Notes: generated by a model from the sequence alone, not told the origin. 64,000 bases of DNA from an uncultured Bacteroides sp. (GCA_900546645.1 URDR01000003.1:1-64000), one strand, 5' to 3'; shown: positions 8,885 through 18,371, numbered from the stretch's first letter. Made by a program: numbers and translations.

Positions 8885-9415
8885 TCAAACCGCCTCAACT
8901 GATAAGAAAAATTCGCGGACTTCCGCATTCAACATAGGCTGAATAGATTTCAAATTTTCGAAAGGAATATCCTGCATCCTTGCTTGTATACAACGGTTTA
9001 TCTGTCCGTGAGCAACAACCAACACCCGCTTCCCGTCATAATTCCGGCATAGATAATCAATGCAGTTTCGGGCACGCTCATATAACATCTCACGCGTTTC
9101 CACATCAGCAGGAGGATGATTCAAATCTACCGAATTCAAAAACCGTCCGGTCCAACCGCCCCAGTCAACCTCCCGGAACAAACTTGACCTTTCCCACGGC
9201 AATCTCCGCTCTCCTACCGCCAGCTCCACCGTATCGGTTACACGCTTCAAGTCACTACTCACCACTGCGTCCAAAGGAATATTTCTCAATTTTTCCCCTA
9301 ACTCAACAGCCTGCAATTTTCCCTTTTCTGTAAGCGTACCCGGTAAATGTCCCTGAAATATACGAGCTAAATTTTCCTGTGTCTGCCCGTGTCGAACTAA
9401 ATAAACAGTAAGCAT
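8885..9415 (-). CDS. Histidine phosphatase family protein
   Basis: A member of the phosphoglycerate mutase-like superfamily. The start LTVYLVRHGQTQEN carries the RHG motif with the phosphohistidine. The frame opens further to 9463, but a promoter lies at 9434-9464, so I place the start at the ATG at 9415 (176 residues), where the family's usual N-terminus begins. VVAHGQINRCI supplies the second catalytic His. The substrate is unknown; related proteins act on alpha-ribazole phosphate or other phosphomonoesters, and nothing nearby points to cobamide synthesis. Confidence 0.85.
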   Translation of the reverse strand: MLTVYLVRHGQTQENLARIFQGHLPGTLTEKGKLQAVELGEKLRNIPLDAVVSSDLKRVTDTVELAVGERRLPWERSSLFREVDWGGWTGRFLNSVDLNHPPADVETREMLYERARNCIDYLCRNYDGKRVLVVAHGQINRCIQARMQDIPFENLKSIQPMLNAEVREFFLSVEAV

Positions 9416-9433
9416 GAATTCATATTTTAGCCA

Positions 9434-9464
9434 CAAAGATAAATATTTACCGGCAGTGTTCAAA
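9434..9464 (-). promoter_or_regulatory. Promoter for the histidine phosphatase gene
   Basis: On the minus strand TTTG, 19 bases and TATCTTTG form a perfect Bacteroides -33/-7 pair. It lies inside the longer open frame and so decides for the downstream start at 9415. It is back to back with the frr promoter at 9470-9501. Confidence 0.75.
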
Positions 9465-9469
9465 TATTA

Positions 9470-9501
9470 TTTGCAAGAGAGCAAAAAATGACTTATTTTT
9501 G
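9470..9501 (+). promoter_or_regulatory. Promoter for frr
   Basis: TTTG at 9470-9473, a 20-base spacer and TATTTTTG at 9494-9501 match the Bacteroides consensus. The leader to the frr ATG would be about 140 bases and ends in an A-rich repeat tract. Confidence 0.7.
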
Positions 9502-9578
9502 TTCAACTTAGCGCAAAGGTCTATTCATCAATCCTTCATGCCCTAGTAGCTAAGTCAGCAAACTAAAAGCGGAAAGCG

Positions 9579-9650
9579 AAAACACTTAAAAAAGGATAAA
9601 ACCAAGAAACATAAAACTGAAAATAATAAAGAACTAAAAACTAAAATAAT
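9579..9650 (+). repeat. A-rich AAAACT-type leader before frr
   Basis: The 70 bases before the frr ATG are nearly free of G. They contain AACACTTAAAAAAGG, ATAAAACTGAAAAT and AAGAACTAAAAACTAAAATA. It is a looser member of the leader repeat family seen before rsmF, rseP, dxr and rimM. Confidence 0.55.
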
Positions 9651-10211
9651 ATGGCAGACTCAAAAACGATTATCAGCGAAGCTGAAGAAAAAATGGATAT
9701 GGCAGTCATGTACCTGGATGATTCATTGGCTCACATCCGCGCCGGAAAAGCCGACGTACGTTTGTTAGACGGTATCCGTGTAGACTCATACGGAAGTATG
9801 GTTCCCATTAACAACGTTGCTGCAGTCACTACCCCCGACGCACGCAGCATCGCCATCAAGCCTTGGGATAAAAGCATGTTCCGCGTGATTGAAAAAGCAA
9901 TCATTGACTCTGAACTGGGTATCATGCCCGAAAACAACGGCGAGATTATCCGCCTGGGAATCCCTCCTTTGACCGAAGAACGTCGTAAACAACTTGCCAA
10001 ACAATGTAAAGGCGAAGGAGAAACGGCAAAAGTCAGCATCCGAAATGCACGCCGTGACGCTATCGATGCTTTAAAGAAGGCTGTAAAAGAAGGTATGCCC
10101 GAAGACGAACAGAAAAATTCAGAAGCTAAACTGCAGAAAGTTCACGATAAATTTATCAAGCAAATCGAAGATATGCTGATTGCTAAAGATAAAGAAATCA
10201 TGACTGTATAA
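9651..10211 (+). CDS. frr: Ribosome recycling factor
   Basis: A 186-residue protein that with EF-G splits the post-termination ribosome. The length is normal, and the conserved blocks [37 protein letters not shown] and [19 protein letters not shown] are present, as is the C-terminal helix. It has its own promoter at 9470-9501 and a hairpin terminator at 10226-10258, so it is probably monocistronic. Confidence 0.97.
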   Translation: MADSKTIISEAEEKMDMAVMYLDDSLAHIRAGKADVRLLDGIRVDSYGSMVPINNVAAVTTPDARSIAIKPWDKSMFRVIEKAIIDSELGIMPENNGEIIRLGIPPLTEERRKQLAKQCKGEGETAKVSIRNARRDAIDALKKAVKEGMPEDEQKNSEAKLQKVHDKFIKQIEDMLIAKDKEIMTV

Positions 10212-10225
10212 AACGATATTACAAA

Positions 10226-10258
10226 GACACAAGCCTCACTCCATGTGAGGTTTGTGTC
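10226..10258 (+). terminator. Terminator after frr
   Basis: Hairpin with arms GACACAAgCCTCAC and GTGAGGtTTGTGTC and a 5-base loop, followed by ATTATTTT. It lies 14 bases after the frr stop. Confidence 0.75.
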
Positions 10259-10290
10259 ATTATTTTCTCACCTCCCATTTTTTATAAAGC

Positions 10291-11226
10291 ATGGAGAAAG
10301 GCTTAGTCATAAAAAACACAGGTAGTTGGTATTTAGTCAAAACAGAGAGCAACCGGCTGGTGGAATGTAAAATCAAAGGAAATTTCCGCCTGAAAGGCAT
10401 ACGCAGCACAAATCCTATCGCTGTGGGCGACAGAGTGAAGATTACACTCAACGCTGAAGGAACCGCCTTTATCACCGAAATAGAAGACCGGAAGAACTAT
10501 ATCATCCGTCGCGCGTCAAACTTATCCAAGCAGTCGCATATCATTGCTGCCAATCTGGATCAGTGTATGCTTATCGTTACGGTGAATTATCCGGAAACTT
10601 CAACTACCTTTATCGACCGGTTCTTGGCTTCTGCCGAAGCTTACCGCGTACCGGTATGCCTGGTATTCAATAAAACCGACCGTTATTCTGAAGAAGAATC
10701 AAGCTATCTTGATGCTTTAATCCATCTTTATACACACATCGGATATCCCTGCCTGAAAATCTCAGCACTCAACGAAACTGGTCTAGATGAAATCAAGCAA
10801 GCATTAAAAGGCAAGATTACTTTATTGTCCGGTCATTCCGGAGTAGGAAAATCTACACTCATCAACGCTATCCTGCCAGAACAAAGCTTAAAAACAGGAG
10901 AAATATCAACCGCCCATAACACAGGAATGCATACCACCACTTTCTCTGAAATGTTCCCCCTTGAAGAGGGAGGATATCTCATTGACACTCCGGGAATCAA
11001 GGGATTTGGTACATTCGATATGGAGGAAGAGGAAATAGGACATTACTTTAAAGAAATCTTTGAATTCTCCGCAAACTGCAAATATAACAATTGTACGCAT
11101 CGGCATGAGCCGGGATGTGCCGTGCGCGAAGCGGTGGAGAAACATTTCATCAGCGAATCAAGATATACTTCTTACTTAAGCATGATGGAAGATAAAGAAG
11201 AAGGAAAATATCGTTCTGGTTATTAA
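10291..11226 (+). CDS. rsgA: Ribosome small subunit-dependent GTPase A
   Basis: A 311-residue circularly permuted GTPase that helps mature the 30S subunit. An N-terminal OB fold (about 1-75) is followed by the GTPase motifs in permuted order: G4 VFNKTD (about 127-132), G1 GHSGVGKST (about 180-188) and G3 DTPG (about 232-235). A zinc-binding C-terminal domain with [14 protein letters not shown] completes it. It lies 32 bases after the frr terminator. An inverted repeat at 11242-11262 follows the stop. Confidence 0.95.
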   Translation: MEKGLVIKNTGSWYLVKTESNRLVECKIKGNFRLKGIRSTNPIAVGDRVKITLNAEGTAFITEIEDRKNYIIRRASNLSKQSHIIAANLDQCMLIVTVNYPETSTTFIDRFLASAEAYRVPVCLVFNKTDRYSEEESSYLDALIHLYTHIGYPCLKISALNETGLDEIKQALKGKITLLSGHSGVGKSTLINAILPEQSLKTGEISTAHNTGMHTTTFSEMFPLEEGGYLIDTPGIKGFGTFDMEEEEIGHYFKEIFEFSANCKYNNCTHRHEPGCAVREAVEKHFISESRYTSYLSMMEDKEEGKYRSGY

Positions 11227-11241
11227 AGTTAATCTACCTAC

Positions 11242-11262
11242 CAAGGTAAATCATTTACCTTG
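11242..11262. terminator. Short hairpin after rsgA
   Basis: A perfect 9-base inverted repeat CAAGGTAAA / TTTACCTTG with a 3-base loop lies 16 bases after the rsgA stop. It lacks a T-run, so its terminator role is uncertain. Confidence 0.4.
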
Positions 11263-11287
11263 CAGGCCGTCAATCGCCTTATATACT

Positions 11288-11328
11288 TTTTCATCAAGGT
11301 TATCTGCCGGAAGGCTTCCTTGATGAAA
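11288..11328. repeat. Inverted repeat near the AraC pseudogene
   Basis: TTTCATCAAGG and CCTTGATGAAA form an 11-base perfect stem around an 18-base loop. It lies just past the 3' end of the AraC-type pseudogene and may be its old terminator. Confidence 0.45.
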
Positions 11329-11346
11329 GAAGCTAAAGCGTAAAAG

Positions 11347-11850
11347 CTAATACATAGCCCGATAACTCAGAGGCGTAAAACCTGTCATTTTCTTAAACAA
11401 ACGTATCCAATGGTCTTTAGACAAACAGACTCTTTCTGCCAACTCACCAAGTCCAACTGGTTCATGAACATGCTGACGAATATAAAGAATCACCTTGGCC
11501 ACTCTGCTGTCTTTCCTACTCACGCCATTATACTTAGACTCTCTGATAAATCAGGACAACAACTGAAGCACAATTCCTCTTGATTCTAGTTTATCGCAAA
11601 AACTCCACTGCTTATTATTCCGTAAAGTCTGTATCAACATTGGCTTATTGTCATAAGTTGCCGGATCTGATTTTTTTACTCAAAGCAGGCTTCATTTCAC
11701 ACAAACGTTTAAACAAGCTCAACTCAAAGCCTCCAGCTTCAATTTCAACCGGAAAAATCCAAGAATTCAGCAAGTCACTATCAAAACGAAGTTCCTCATA
11801 TAAATGCAAATAATAATGTACAAACTTACAATCGCACTCATAAAAATCGA
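11347..11850 (-). pseudogene. AraC-family transcriptional regulator, degraded
   Basis: No intact frame exists here, but the minus strand translates to a clear AraC-type C-terminus: SRKDSRVAKVILYIRQ, HEPVGLGELAERVCLSK, DHWIRLFKKMTGFTPLSYR, ending at the stop at 11347-11349. An in-frame TGA interrupts it near 11550. Upstream, another frame reads HYYLHLYEELRFDSDLLNSW and FELSLFKRLCEMKPAL, like the ligand-binding N-terminal part, followed by stops and a frame change. The upstream limit is uncertain. It was probably a one-gene regulator that has decayed by nonsense and frameshift mutations. Confidence 0.8.
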
Positions 11851-11885
11851 CAGTCCATTGATTTCATTTATATAAACGCATAAAA

Positions 11886-11928
11886 AAAACGAAATTTCAT
11901 TAAGGTCATCTTAATGAAATTTCGTTTT
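11886..11928. terminator. Bidirectional hairpin after tRNA-Leu
   Basis: A perfect 19-base stem (arm AAAACGAAATTTCATTAAG, 5-base loop) with A and T runs lies 4 bases past the tRNA 3' end. It is a probable terminator for the tRNA transcript on the minus strand. Confidence 0.8.
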
Positions 11929-11931
11929 CCG

Positions 11932-12013
11932 TGCGCCTGATAGGACTCGAACCTACACGTCTCTCGACACCAGATCCTAAGTCTGGCGCGGCTACCAATT
12001 ACGCCACAGGCGC
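11932..12013 (-). tRNA. tRNA-Leu (anticodon TAG)
   Basis: The minus strand folds as a class II tRNA. The acceptor stem is GCGCCTG/CAGGCGC with an A discriminator. The anticodon arm CAGACTTAGGATCTG places TAG in the loop (Leu, CUA codons). A long variable arm follows, and the T arm is TAGGTTCGAGTCCTA. The CCA end is not encoded. A perfect promoter precedes it and a hairpin follows. Confidence 0.95.
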
Positions 12014-12037
12014 GCACTTCCTTTTTGTTAGCGAGTG

Positions 12038-12068
12038 CAAAGATAGACTATTTTCTTTTATCTGCAAA
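12038..12068 (-). promoter_or_regulatory. Promoter for tRNA-Leu
   Basis: On the minus strand TTTG, a 19-base spacer and TATCTTTG match the Bacteroides consensus exactly. The box ends 24 bases before the mature tRNA 5' end. Confidence 0.75.
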
Positions 12069-12082
12069 ATTTTAAAGCAAAT

Positions 12083-13093
12083 TTATTTCAGCAAATCACA
12101 GGCCAGCTCAATCATCGTATCTTTTCCTTTACGCATATCCTCACTTATCATATCTACTTTCCGGTCAGGAGCAATTCCAAACTCCAGCTGATTCATCTCC
12201 GGATCGAACATCGGACTGGCTGAAAAACGGATAGACCAACCATTCGGAAGTTCTGAACTAAACGGCAAGCCAGAGCCTCCTCCCGTTTTATCACCCAATA
12301 TCGTTACATGAGGAAGCTGCTTCATTGAATTCACAAAATCATTCGTAGCACTATACGAGCGTCGGTTGGTCAAGACCACTACCTTTTTCTGCCAGCGAAT
12401 TCCATCCGAAGGTTCCAGGAATACAGGTTTTGGTTCTGAAAAATCAGTATGTCCCGGTCCTTTCTTATGACACATATATCCTACCAAGACTTTTTCATTA
12501 GTAAACCGAGATGCAAGTTTTTGAGCAGTGGTCAAGTTTCCTCCCCCATTATTTCGCACATCCAGAATCAGTCCGTCACATATAGCCAATCTATTCAATG
12601 TCTGATCCAGATTCCCGTCTCCGATTCCATCAGAAAAGCTTTCACAATAAATATAACCTATATTATTTTCCAATATCTGGTACGTCAAACCAGACGAATT
12701 AATATAGTCTTTCCGCAAATAAATAGCTTGAATACTGTCACTGAAATTACGCGGATATGCATCAAACCATTCACGATATTGTGATGAAGCCATTGAGCTA
12801 TGCAGGTTAACATGCCCGTCACGCAGTTCGTTAACCATCTCCGACAAAACCTCAAACAAAGCTTCCGAACCCATTGATGCAGTAATACGTTTAGCATAAC
12901 GCTCATGCACCTCATCCCAATCTAAGCCATATTCCTGTTTTTTATATTCCAGAAAACAATATTGCTCATCAATAATTTTCCAAAGCGATTCAAAATTGGC
13001 TTGCGGAGAATTCCCCGACACATCCTCTCGAATGCAAGACAACAAAGTTATTCCCAGAAAGAAACCAACAAAACTATAAAGATACTTTTTCAT
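12083..13093 (-). CDS. S41 family peptidase, lipoprotein
   Basis: A 336-residue tail-specific-protease-like enzyme. A lipoprotein signal ends in the lipobox LLSC (Cys20), so it is anchored in the envelope. The N-terminal helical part (about 33-100) is followed by the S41 core with GYIYCESFSD, LILDVRNNGGGN (176-186) and the nucleophile motif RRSYSATND, with Ser248 as the likely catalytic Ser. No PDZ domain is obvious. It follows the DUF3316 gene with 2 bases between them, so it is in the parC operon. The substrate is unknown. Confidence 0.88.
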   Translation of the reverse strand: MKKYLYSFVGFFLGITLLSCIREDVSGNSPQANFESLWKIIDEQYCFLEYKKQEYGLDWDEVHERYAKRITASMGSEALFEVLSEMVNELRDGHVNLHSSMASSQYREWFDAYPRNFSDSIQAIYLRKDYINSSGLTYQILENNIGYIYCESFSDGIGDGNLDQTLNRLAICDGLILDVRNNGGGNLTTAQKLASRFTNEKVLVGYMCHKKGPGHTDFSEPKPVFLEPSDGIRWQKKVVVLTNRRSYSATNDFVNSMKQLPHVTILGDKTGGGSGLPFSSELPNGWSIRFSASPMFDPEMNQLEFGIAPDRKVDMISEDMRKGKDTMIELACDLLK

Positions 13094-13095
13094 AT

Positions 13096-13974
13096 TTAAT
13101 AAGGAGTAACGGAATGAGGCATACTAATTTTATTTTTTCCTCTCAAGAGATAGAAGTTTTTTACAAAGCCTATCATAAAGACATGCGAATAGGTATGATT
13201 TTTCAGATGGTTTACTTTAGCCTGCTGGATATCGCAAACATATCCAGCCCGCATTACCACTTTACGAACCGGAAAATCAAGCGTCAACATCTGACGCAGG
13301 GAAGGATTGTTATGTAAAGAGGTGAACAATACATTTCTTCCCCCGTTTTCCAATGAAAAAATCTCATAATAAGATTCACCAAACTCAGGAGAAAACATCA
13401 CCCCTGCAAGAGGAAGCGTAGCTTGATAACGAGCCACCAACGGATAGTTTCCTATACGGAACTTATAAATAGCCATCCCTGAAGCAGCTATCCCCCCATA
13501 AGCCCTTGCCTGTGCCGGGTTATTTGAATTTCGCGTGTTATAAACCCCTCCGGCATTCAAGTCAAATACCGGTCCAGCCAATAATTTCAACGATTCGTTC
13601 ACCGGAAACTGATAATGAAAAGCACAACTCCAATTCAACAGTCCTCCATACATATCAGCTGTCTTCGCCGGATTTTCTACCAAATAAAAGTTTCCCTGCA
13701 AAATATGTTGCACGGAAATCCTTCCCCTCCCCATGCAAGTCATCCGCATTCTTTCATAAAGGAAACGCACCTCCGGTCCCTCATACTCTAAGGGAGAAAG
13801 ATAAGTATCTAATACATTGGCATGACCAGCTCCCAGCAGAAAAGAACTCATTACGTAACGATTTGCCTTCAAGCTATCCTCCTGAGCCTTTCCCTCCAAG
13901 CCGGAAACCAAGATTATAAAGAGCAGAAGGTACTTTACTATCTTTATCCGATTTTCTATAACCATTTTACTCAT
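13096..13974 (-). CDS. DUF3316 family protein
   Basis: A protein of unknown function from a Bacteroidota family, about 292 residues from the ATG at 13974, whose ATGAGTAA overlaps the parC stop. The alternative ATG at 13965 would give a start 1 base after parC. A signal peptide (VKYLLLFIILVSGLEGKAQ) is followed by a beta-rich body that alternates Gly and aromatic residues (HYQFPVNESLKLLAGPVFDLNAGG), as in outer membrane barrel proteins. The barrel idea is my inference; the DUF assignment is from recognition of the family. Confidence 0.75.
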   Translation of the reverse strand: MSKMVIENRIKIVKYLLLFIILVSGLEGKAQEDSLKANRYVMSSFLLGAGHANVLDTYLSPLEYEGPEVRFLYERMRMTCMGRGRISVQHILQGNFYLVENPAKTADMYGGLLNWSCAFHYQFPVNESLKLLAGPVFDLNAGGVYNTRNSNNPAQARAYGGIAASGMAIYKFRIGNYPLVARYQATLPLAGVMFSPEFGESYYEIFSLENGGRNVLFTSLHNNPSLRQMLTLDFPVRKVVMRAGYVCDIQQAKVNHLKNHTYSHVFMIGFVKNFYLLRGKNKISMPHSVTPY

Positions 13975-16579
13975 TATCTGATACTTCTTCTTCAGATTCA
14001 ACCAATTCTGCGTCTTCTGTATCCTCCGGCTCGGGCATTCGCGTCGGTTCCAATTCCTCTATACGCTCAACCGCATAAGTAGTTAAGCGCTTACCCTTTG
14101 CCTTATAACTTTTCACACCTACAAAGTCACTCGCCTCTACAATCAATCCTTCCCTAAACTTATCATTTCCACCAAAGACAATCTGCAAACGAGGATAAAC
14201 CTGACAAGTCAACAATATCAATTGTGTTTGTTTATTCTCACCTAAATAACTCAACCGCTTAGAGGTTAATTCAAAAGTAAAACGCTTCAGATAAGGATAA
14301 TTTTGCTGGTCTGCATCATAAAGCACAGCCGTCCATACTTTTTCCGCATCAAATTTTTCCACAAACTGAATATCCGGATCATAATGATTGTTCAAATCAA
14401 AATCAGTAGTATAAAACTCCCCGTTTTTATGAACAACCAAGATACTATCTTCACTATGGAACTCACCCAAATACTGTCCTCTTCCATCATAGTTCAAGCG
14501 CAAGACATCGTAATCAAACCAAACCTTACGTCCTCCCAAAGTAGAGCCTCCCCGTTGCTTCAAAGTGATTTTATGCACTTCAAACTTTGTAAGCAAGTTG
14601 CCCATAGACTGACGTCCTTTAATATGAATCGTACTGAAATCCTTATCAAAAGCAGTCTTCTTAATACGCACATTCGGACGCAGAACCACTCTGATTACTT
14701 CAGCTTCCCCATTGGGGTTTGCAGTAAAATAAACCACTTTAGACCCCGGTTCTCCCTTTGTTGCATCGTACTCACGGTCACGAATCATAGAGGTTACATT
14801 AAAACGCTTAATGTAATAATTTCCCTCTTTTCCATCCCGGTAAATGAGATTATAAATCGTACGTTTATCATTCTTCTTAAATACATTTACATACAGAATA
14901 TTTTTTCCTACAAAGAGTTTATCCGAAATTCGTACAATTTTATACTTTCCATCTTTATAAAATATAATCACATCATCAATATCCGAACAATTACAAATAA
15001 ACTCATCCTTTTTCAGTCCGGTACCAATAAATCCTTCCTCACGATTGATGTATAGTTTTTCATTGGCCTCCACTACTTTCGTAGCTACAATCGTATCAAA
15101 GCTCCGGATTTCGGTACACCTTGGAAAATCTTTTCCATATTTCTCCTTTATACGTGTATACCAATCAACTGTATATTCAACAATATGAGCCAAATGGTTA
15201 TCAATCTCTTCAACTTCAGCTTTCAGCTTAACAATCAGTTCATCGGCTTTCTCTTTATTAAACTTCAAGATACGCGCCATTTTGATTTCCATCAGCTTCA
15301 AGATATCCTCCTTTGTTACCTCACGCACAAACTGCGGATAATACGGAGTCAAGCGCTCATCAATATATTCACATGCCTTATCCATTGATTCAGCCTGTTC
15401 AAACTGTTTGTCTTTATAAATGCGCTCTTCTATAAAAATCTTCTCTAGTGAAGCAAAATGAAGGGTTTCAAGCACTTCCTCTCTCTCTATTTCCAGCTCC
15501 TTCCGCAATAGTCCCAATGTGTTATCAACCGATTTACGCAATACATCACTCACGGTCAAGAAGCAAGGCTTTTTATTATCAATCACACAACAGTTCGGAG
15601 AAATATTCACTTCACAGTCGGTAAAAGCGTAAAGAGCATCCAATGTCTTATCAGAAGATACTCCCGGAGCCAAATGCACCAGAATTTCCACCTTATCTGC
15701 GGTATTATCATCAACCTTACGTATTTTTATTTTTCCTTTTTCTATAGCTTTCAGTATCGAATCAATAAGCGAAGTAGTGGTTTTTCCATAAGGAATTTCA
15801 CTGATGCAAAGTGTTTTATTATCTATTTTTGAAATCTTGGCACGAACCCGAACCACACCTCCACGTTCACCGTCATTATAACGTGAAACATCAATCGCAC
15901 CTCCGGTTTGAAAATCAGGATAAAGCTGAAAGTCTTCTCCTTGAAGATAAGCTATAGCTGCATCACACAACTCATTAAAATTATGCGGAAGTATCTTCGA
16001 TGAAAGTCCTACTGCAATACCTTCAACCCCTTGAGCTAACAACAATGGGAATTTAACAGGAAGAGTTACCGGTTCCCGGTTACGTCCGTCATAAGAAGCC
16101 TCCCACTCCGTGGTTTTAGGATTAAAGACCACATCAAGTGCAAATTTCGAAAGACGTGCTTCAATATAACGCGAAGCAGCCGCACTGTCGCCCGTCAGAA
16201 TGTTTCCCCAGTTTCCCTGACAGTCAATCAGCAGATTTTTCTGCCCCAACTGAACCAAAGCATCACCGATAGAAGCATCTCCGTGAGGATGAAACTGCAT
16301 CGTATGACCTACGATATTGGCTACTTTATTATAGCGGCCATCATCCAAGCGTTTCATTGAATGAAGGATACGTCGCTGCACCGGTTTCAAGCCATCGTTG
16401 ATATGAGGAATGGCTCGCTCTAATATCACATACGAAGCATAGTCCAAAAACCAGTTTTGATACATGCCACTTAACTGACGCTTCACTGATTCATCCTTCA
16501 CCGAAACGGGTTTATAATCTGAATGTCCCTCTTTTTCGGATTCTTTTTTTTCTTCTCTGTTAAATATATCTTCGCTCAT
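13967..16579 (-). CDS. parC: DNA topoisomerase IV subunit A (GyrA/ParC family)
   Basis: A type IIA topoisomerase breakage-reunion subunit of about 870 residues. The N-terminal block has ERAIPHINDGLKPVQRRIL and the catalytic Tyr in AAASRYIEARLS. The C-terminal part has a divergent beta-propeller region and an acidic tail (EPEDTEDAELVESEEE). The frame opens earlier only through a TTG that lies inside the promoter -7 box, so I use the ATG at 16579. ParC is preferred over GyrA because the C-terminal GyrA-box is not evident. The partner subunit is not in the window. Confidence 0.85.
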   Translation of the reverse strand: MSEDIFNREEKKESEKEGHSDYKPVSVKDESVKRQLSGMYQNWFLDYASYVILERAIPHINDGLKPVQRRILHSMKRLDDGRYNKVANIVGHTMQFHPHGDASIGDALVQLGQKNLLIDCQGNWGNILTGDSAAASRYIEARLSKFALDVVFNPKTTEWEASYDGRNREPVTLPVKFPLLLAQGVEGIAVGLSSKILPHNFNELCDAAIAYLQGEDFQLYPDFQTGGAIDVSRYNDGERGGVVRVRAKISKIDNKTLCISEIPYGKTTTSLIDSILKAIEKGKIKIRKVDDNTADKVEILVHLAPGVSSDKTLDALYAFTDCEVNISPNCCVIDNKKPCFLTVSDVLRKSVDNTLGLLRKELEIEREEVLETLHFASLEKIFIEERIYKDKQFEQAESMDKACEYIDERLTPYYPQFVREVTKEDILKLMEIKMARILKFNKEKADELIVKLKAEVEEIDNHLAHIVEYTVDWYTRIKEKYGKDFPRCTEIRSFDTIVATKVVEANEKLYINREEGFIGTGLKKDEFICNCSDIDDVIIFYKDGKYKIVRISDKLFVGKNILYVNVFKKNDKRTIYNLIYRDGKEGNYYIKRFNVTSMIRDREYDATKGEPGSKVVYFTANPNGEAEVIRVVLRPNVRIKKTAFDKDFSTIHIKGRQSMGNLLTKFEVHKITLKQRGGSTLGGRKVWFDYDVLRLNYDGRGQYLGEFHSEDSILVVHKNGEFYTTDFDLNNHYDPDIQFVEKFDAEKVWTAVLYDADQQNYPYLKRFTFELTSKRLSYLGENKQTQLILLTCQVYPRLQIVFGGNDKFREGLIVEASDFVGVKSYKAKGKRLTTYAVERIEELEPTRMPEPEDTEDAELVESEEEVSDNE

Positions 16580-16597
16580 GTCCTTATTCTTATGCTG

Positions 16598-16605
16598 CAA
16601 AATTA
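16598..16605 (-). promoter_or_regulatory. -7 element for the parC operon
   Basis: TAATTTTG on the minus strand matches TAnnTTTG. A TTG lies 17 bases further upstream, a short spacing. It overlaps the apparent TTG start of the longer reading frame, which supports the ATG at 16579. Confidence 0.45.
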
Positions 16606-16741
16606 CAAAAAACTTCCGTACCCAAGAAACTGTAAAGCATAGCCTTGCAAACTTTTTCTATGAATCTGGGCAAGATAAGAAACGAATACAACAAAAAAAA
16701 CGAAACAAGAATCAGCCAGCCGCTTTTTCCCGGAAAGAGAA

Positions 16742-18100
16742 TTAATCCGTTGGAGCATCAGCACGCATAGCACGGAGTACAGGCACCGTAAGAGGCAATG
16801 CCAATAAGAACGAGCATAAATCGGCAACAGCCTGCGTCATCTCCACTCCCTGCAAGCCCAAGCAGAAAGGAAGGAGCAAAATCAAAGGGATAAAAAACAG
16901 ACCTTGACGGGCCGACGAAAGAAGCACCGCACGAACCGGTTTCCGAATGGTTTGAAGCAACATGTTACAGAGTATCACCCACGCTCCGAGAGGCAAGGTT
17001 ATAAGTTGCCAGCGTAAGGCACTTGCTCCCACTTCGATTACTTGAACATCTCCTTTCCGGAACCAAGAAACGATTTCCGGTGCATAAATATAGCCAGCCA
17101 CTGAACAGCAAGTCAGGAAAACAACCCCGAGCTTTACACAAAACCAAAATCCCTGACGCACACGCGAATAAAACTCCGCCCCGTAGTTAAATCCACAAAC
17201 CGGCTGGAAACCTTGTCCAAACCCAATCACAAACGAATTGATAAACATACAGATGCGCGTAACTATCGACATACCGGCAATCGCCGCATCGCCATACCTT
17301 CCGGCTGATACATTCAGCAGAATAGTTGCCACACTTGCCAGCCCCTGACGGCAAAGAGAAGGACTTCCTCCATATAATACTTCTTTTAGCAACTCCTTGC
17401 TTGGAGAGAAATTACGGAAATGAATCCGGATATTTTCTCCTTTCCTATCCATATAAAGCAAGACACTAAAACTACAGACCTGACTCACCAATGTAGCCCA
17501 TGCCGCCCCGGCTATTCCTTTATGAAACACCAAAATCAGCAATGCATCCAATCCGATATTCAACACCGCCCCCACAATAATTCCCACCATAGCATAGACT
17601 GCATTCCCCTGAAAGCGCATCTGGTTATTAAGCACCAACGATGAAGCCATAAAGGGAGCCCCCAAAAGAATGATTCCCAAATAAGTCTCAGCGTAAGGCA
17701 AAATCGTTGGAGTAGAACCAAGCAGCCGACAAATTGGTGTAAGAAACAGCAATCCGGTCAATGTGATTATTCCTCCGACAATAAAGGCACAGAAGAAACC
17801 GGTAGAAGCCATCCTTTCTGCACATTTATACTCTTTCGCTCCCAATTTACGCGAAATATAATTACCCGAACCATGACCAAAGAAAAATCCGAACGCTTGA
17901 ATAATCGCCATGACAGAAAAAGAAACCCCCACAGCCGCAGTGGCCTGTGTATCTATTTTTCCCACAAAGTAAGTATCTGCCATTACATAAAACGAGGTAA
18001 TCAGCATGCTGACAATTGTAGGAACAGCAAGCGAAGCAATCAATCCCGGAATGGGGGCTGTGGTCATCAATGTATATTTATCCTTATATTTTTGCTTCAT
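16742..18100 (-). CDS. MATE family efflux transporter
   Basis: A 452-residue multidrug and toxin extrusion antiporter, starting at the ATG at 18100 (MKQKYKDKYTLMTTAPIPGL). The frame continues upstream to 18163, but MATE homology begins at the later start. About 12 hydrophobic segments are visible. Typical N-terminal features include PIPGLIASLAVPTIVSMLITSFY and YFVGKIDTQATAAVGVSF. It exports cationic compounds at the inner membrane by Na+ or H+ antiport. Substrate unknown. The 329 bases upstream hold an inverted repeat at 18131-18157. Confidence 0.92.
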   Translation of the reverse strand: MKQKYKDKYTLMTTAPIPGLIASLAVPTIVSMLITSFYVMADTYFVGKIDTQATAAVGVSFSVMAIIQAFGFFFGHGSGNYISRKLGAKEYKCAERMASTGFFCAFIVGGIITLTGLLFLTPICRLLGSTPTILPYAETYLGIILLGAPFMASSLVLNNQMRFQGNAVYAMVGIIVGAVLNIGLDALLILVFHKGIAGAAWATLVSQVCSFSVLLYMDRKGENIRIHFRNFSPSKELLKEVLYGGSPSLCRQGLASVATILLNVSAGRYGDAAIAGMSIVTRICMFINSFVIGFGQGFQPVCGFNYGAEFYSRVRQGFWFCVKLGVVFLTCCSVAGYIYAPEIVSWFRKGDVQVIEVGASALRWQLITLPLGAWVILCNMLLQTIRKPVRAVLLSSARQGLFFIPLILLLPFCLGLQGVEMTQAVADLCSFLLALPLTVPVLRAMRADAPTD

Positions 18101-18130
18101 AAAAACTCCAAGTCTCAGTAAATTCACTTT

Positions 18131-18157
18131 GTTTACTTCTCCATAAAAGAAGTAAAC
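18131..18157. promoter_or_regulatory. Inverted repeat upstream of the MATE gene
   Basis: GTTTACTTC and GAAGTAAAC form a perfect 9-base dyad with a 9-base centre, 31 bases upstream of the MATE start. It could be an operator or a leader hairpin. No regulator gene is next to it. Confidence 0.4.
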
Positions 18158-18371
18158 TGGCAAATACGAATAAGGTTTTACACCCTCTTCAATTTATTCA
18201 TAGGAAAAAGGGGGAAAAGGACACGTTAACAAAACACAGGTCCTCCTTCAATCGCCATTTCACAAGCAAAAATAAGAAAAAAATCCCTTTTTCACAGACA
18301 AGTAAAAGGCAAACGCCGTGATTCATAAGATAAATTAATACAGGTATCGTATTTTTTCAGTTATAAATATG

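Noticed and set aside
14303..15055. 250-codon plus-strand frame
   Set aside because: Antisense to parC, Ile/Phe-rich shadow composition.
16580..16600. TTG start adding seven residues to parC
   Set aside because: The TTG is part of a TAATTTTG promoter element, and the ATG at 16579 gives the normal N-terminus.
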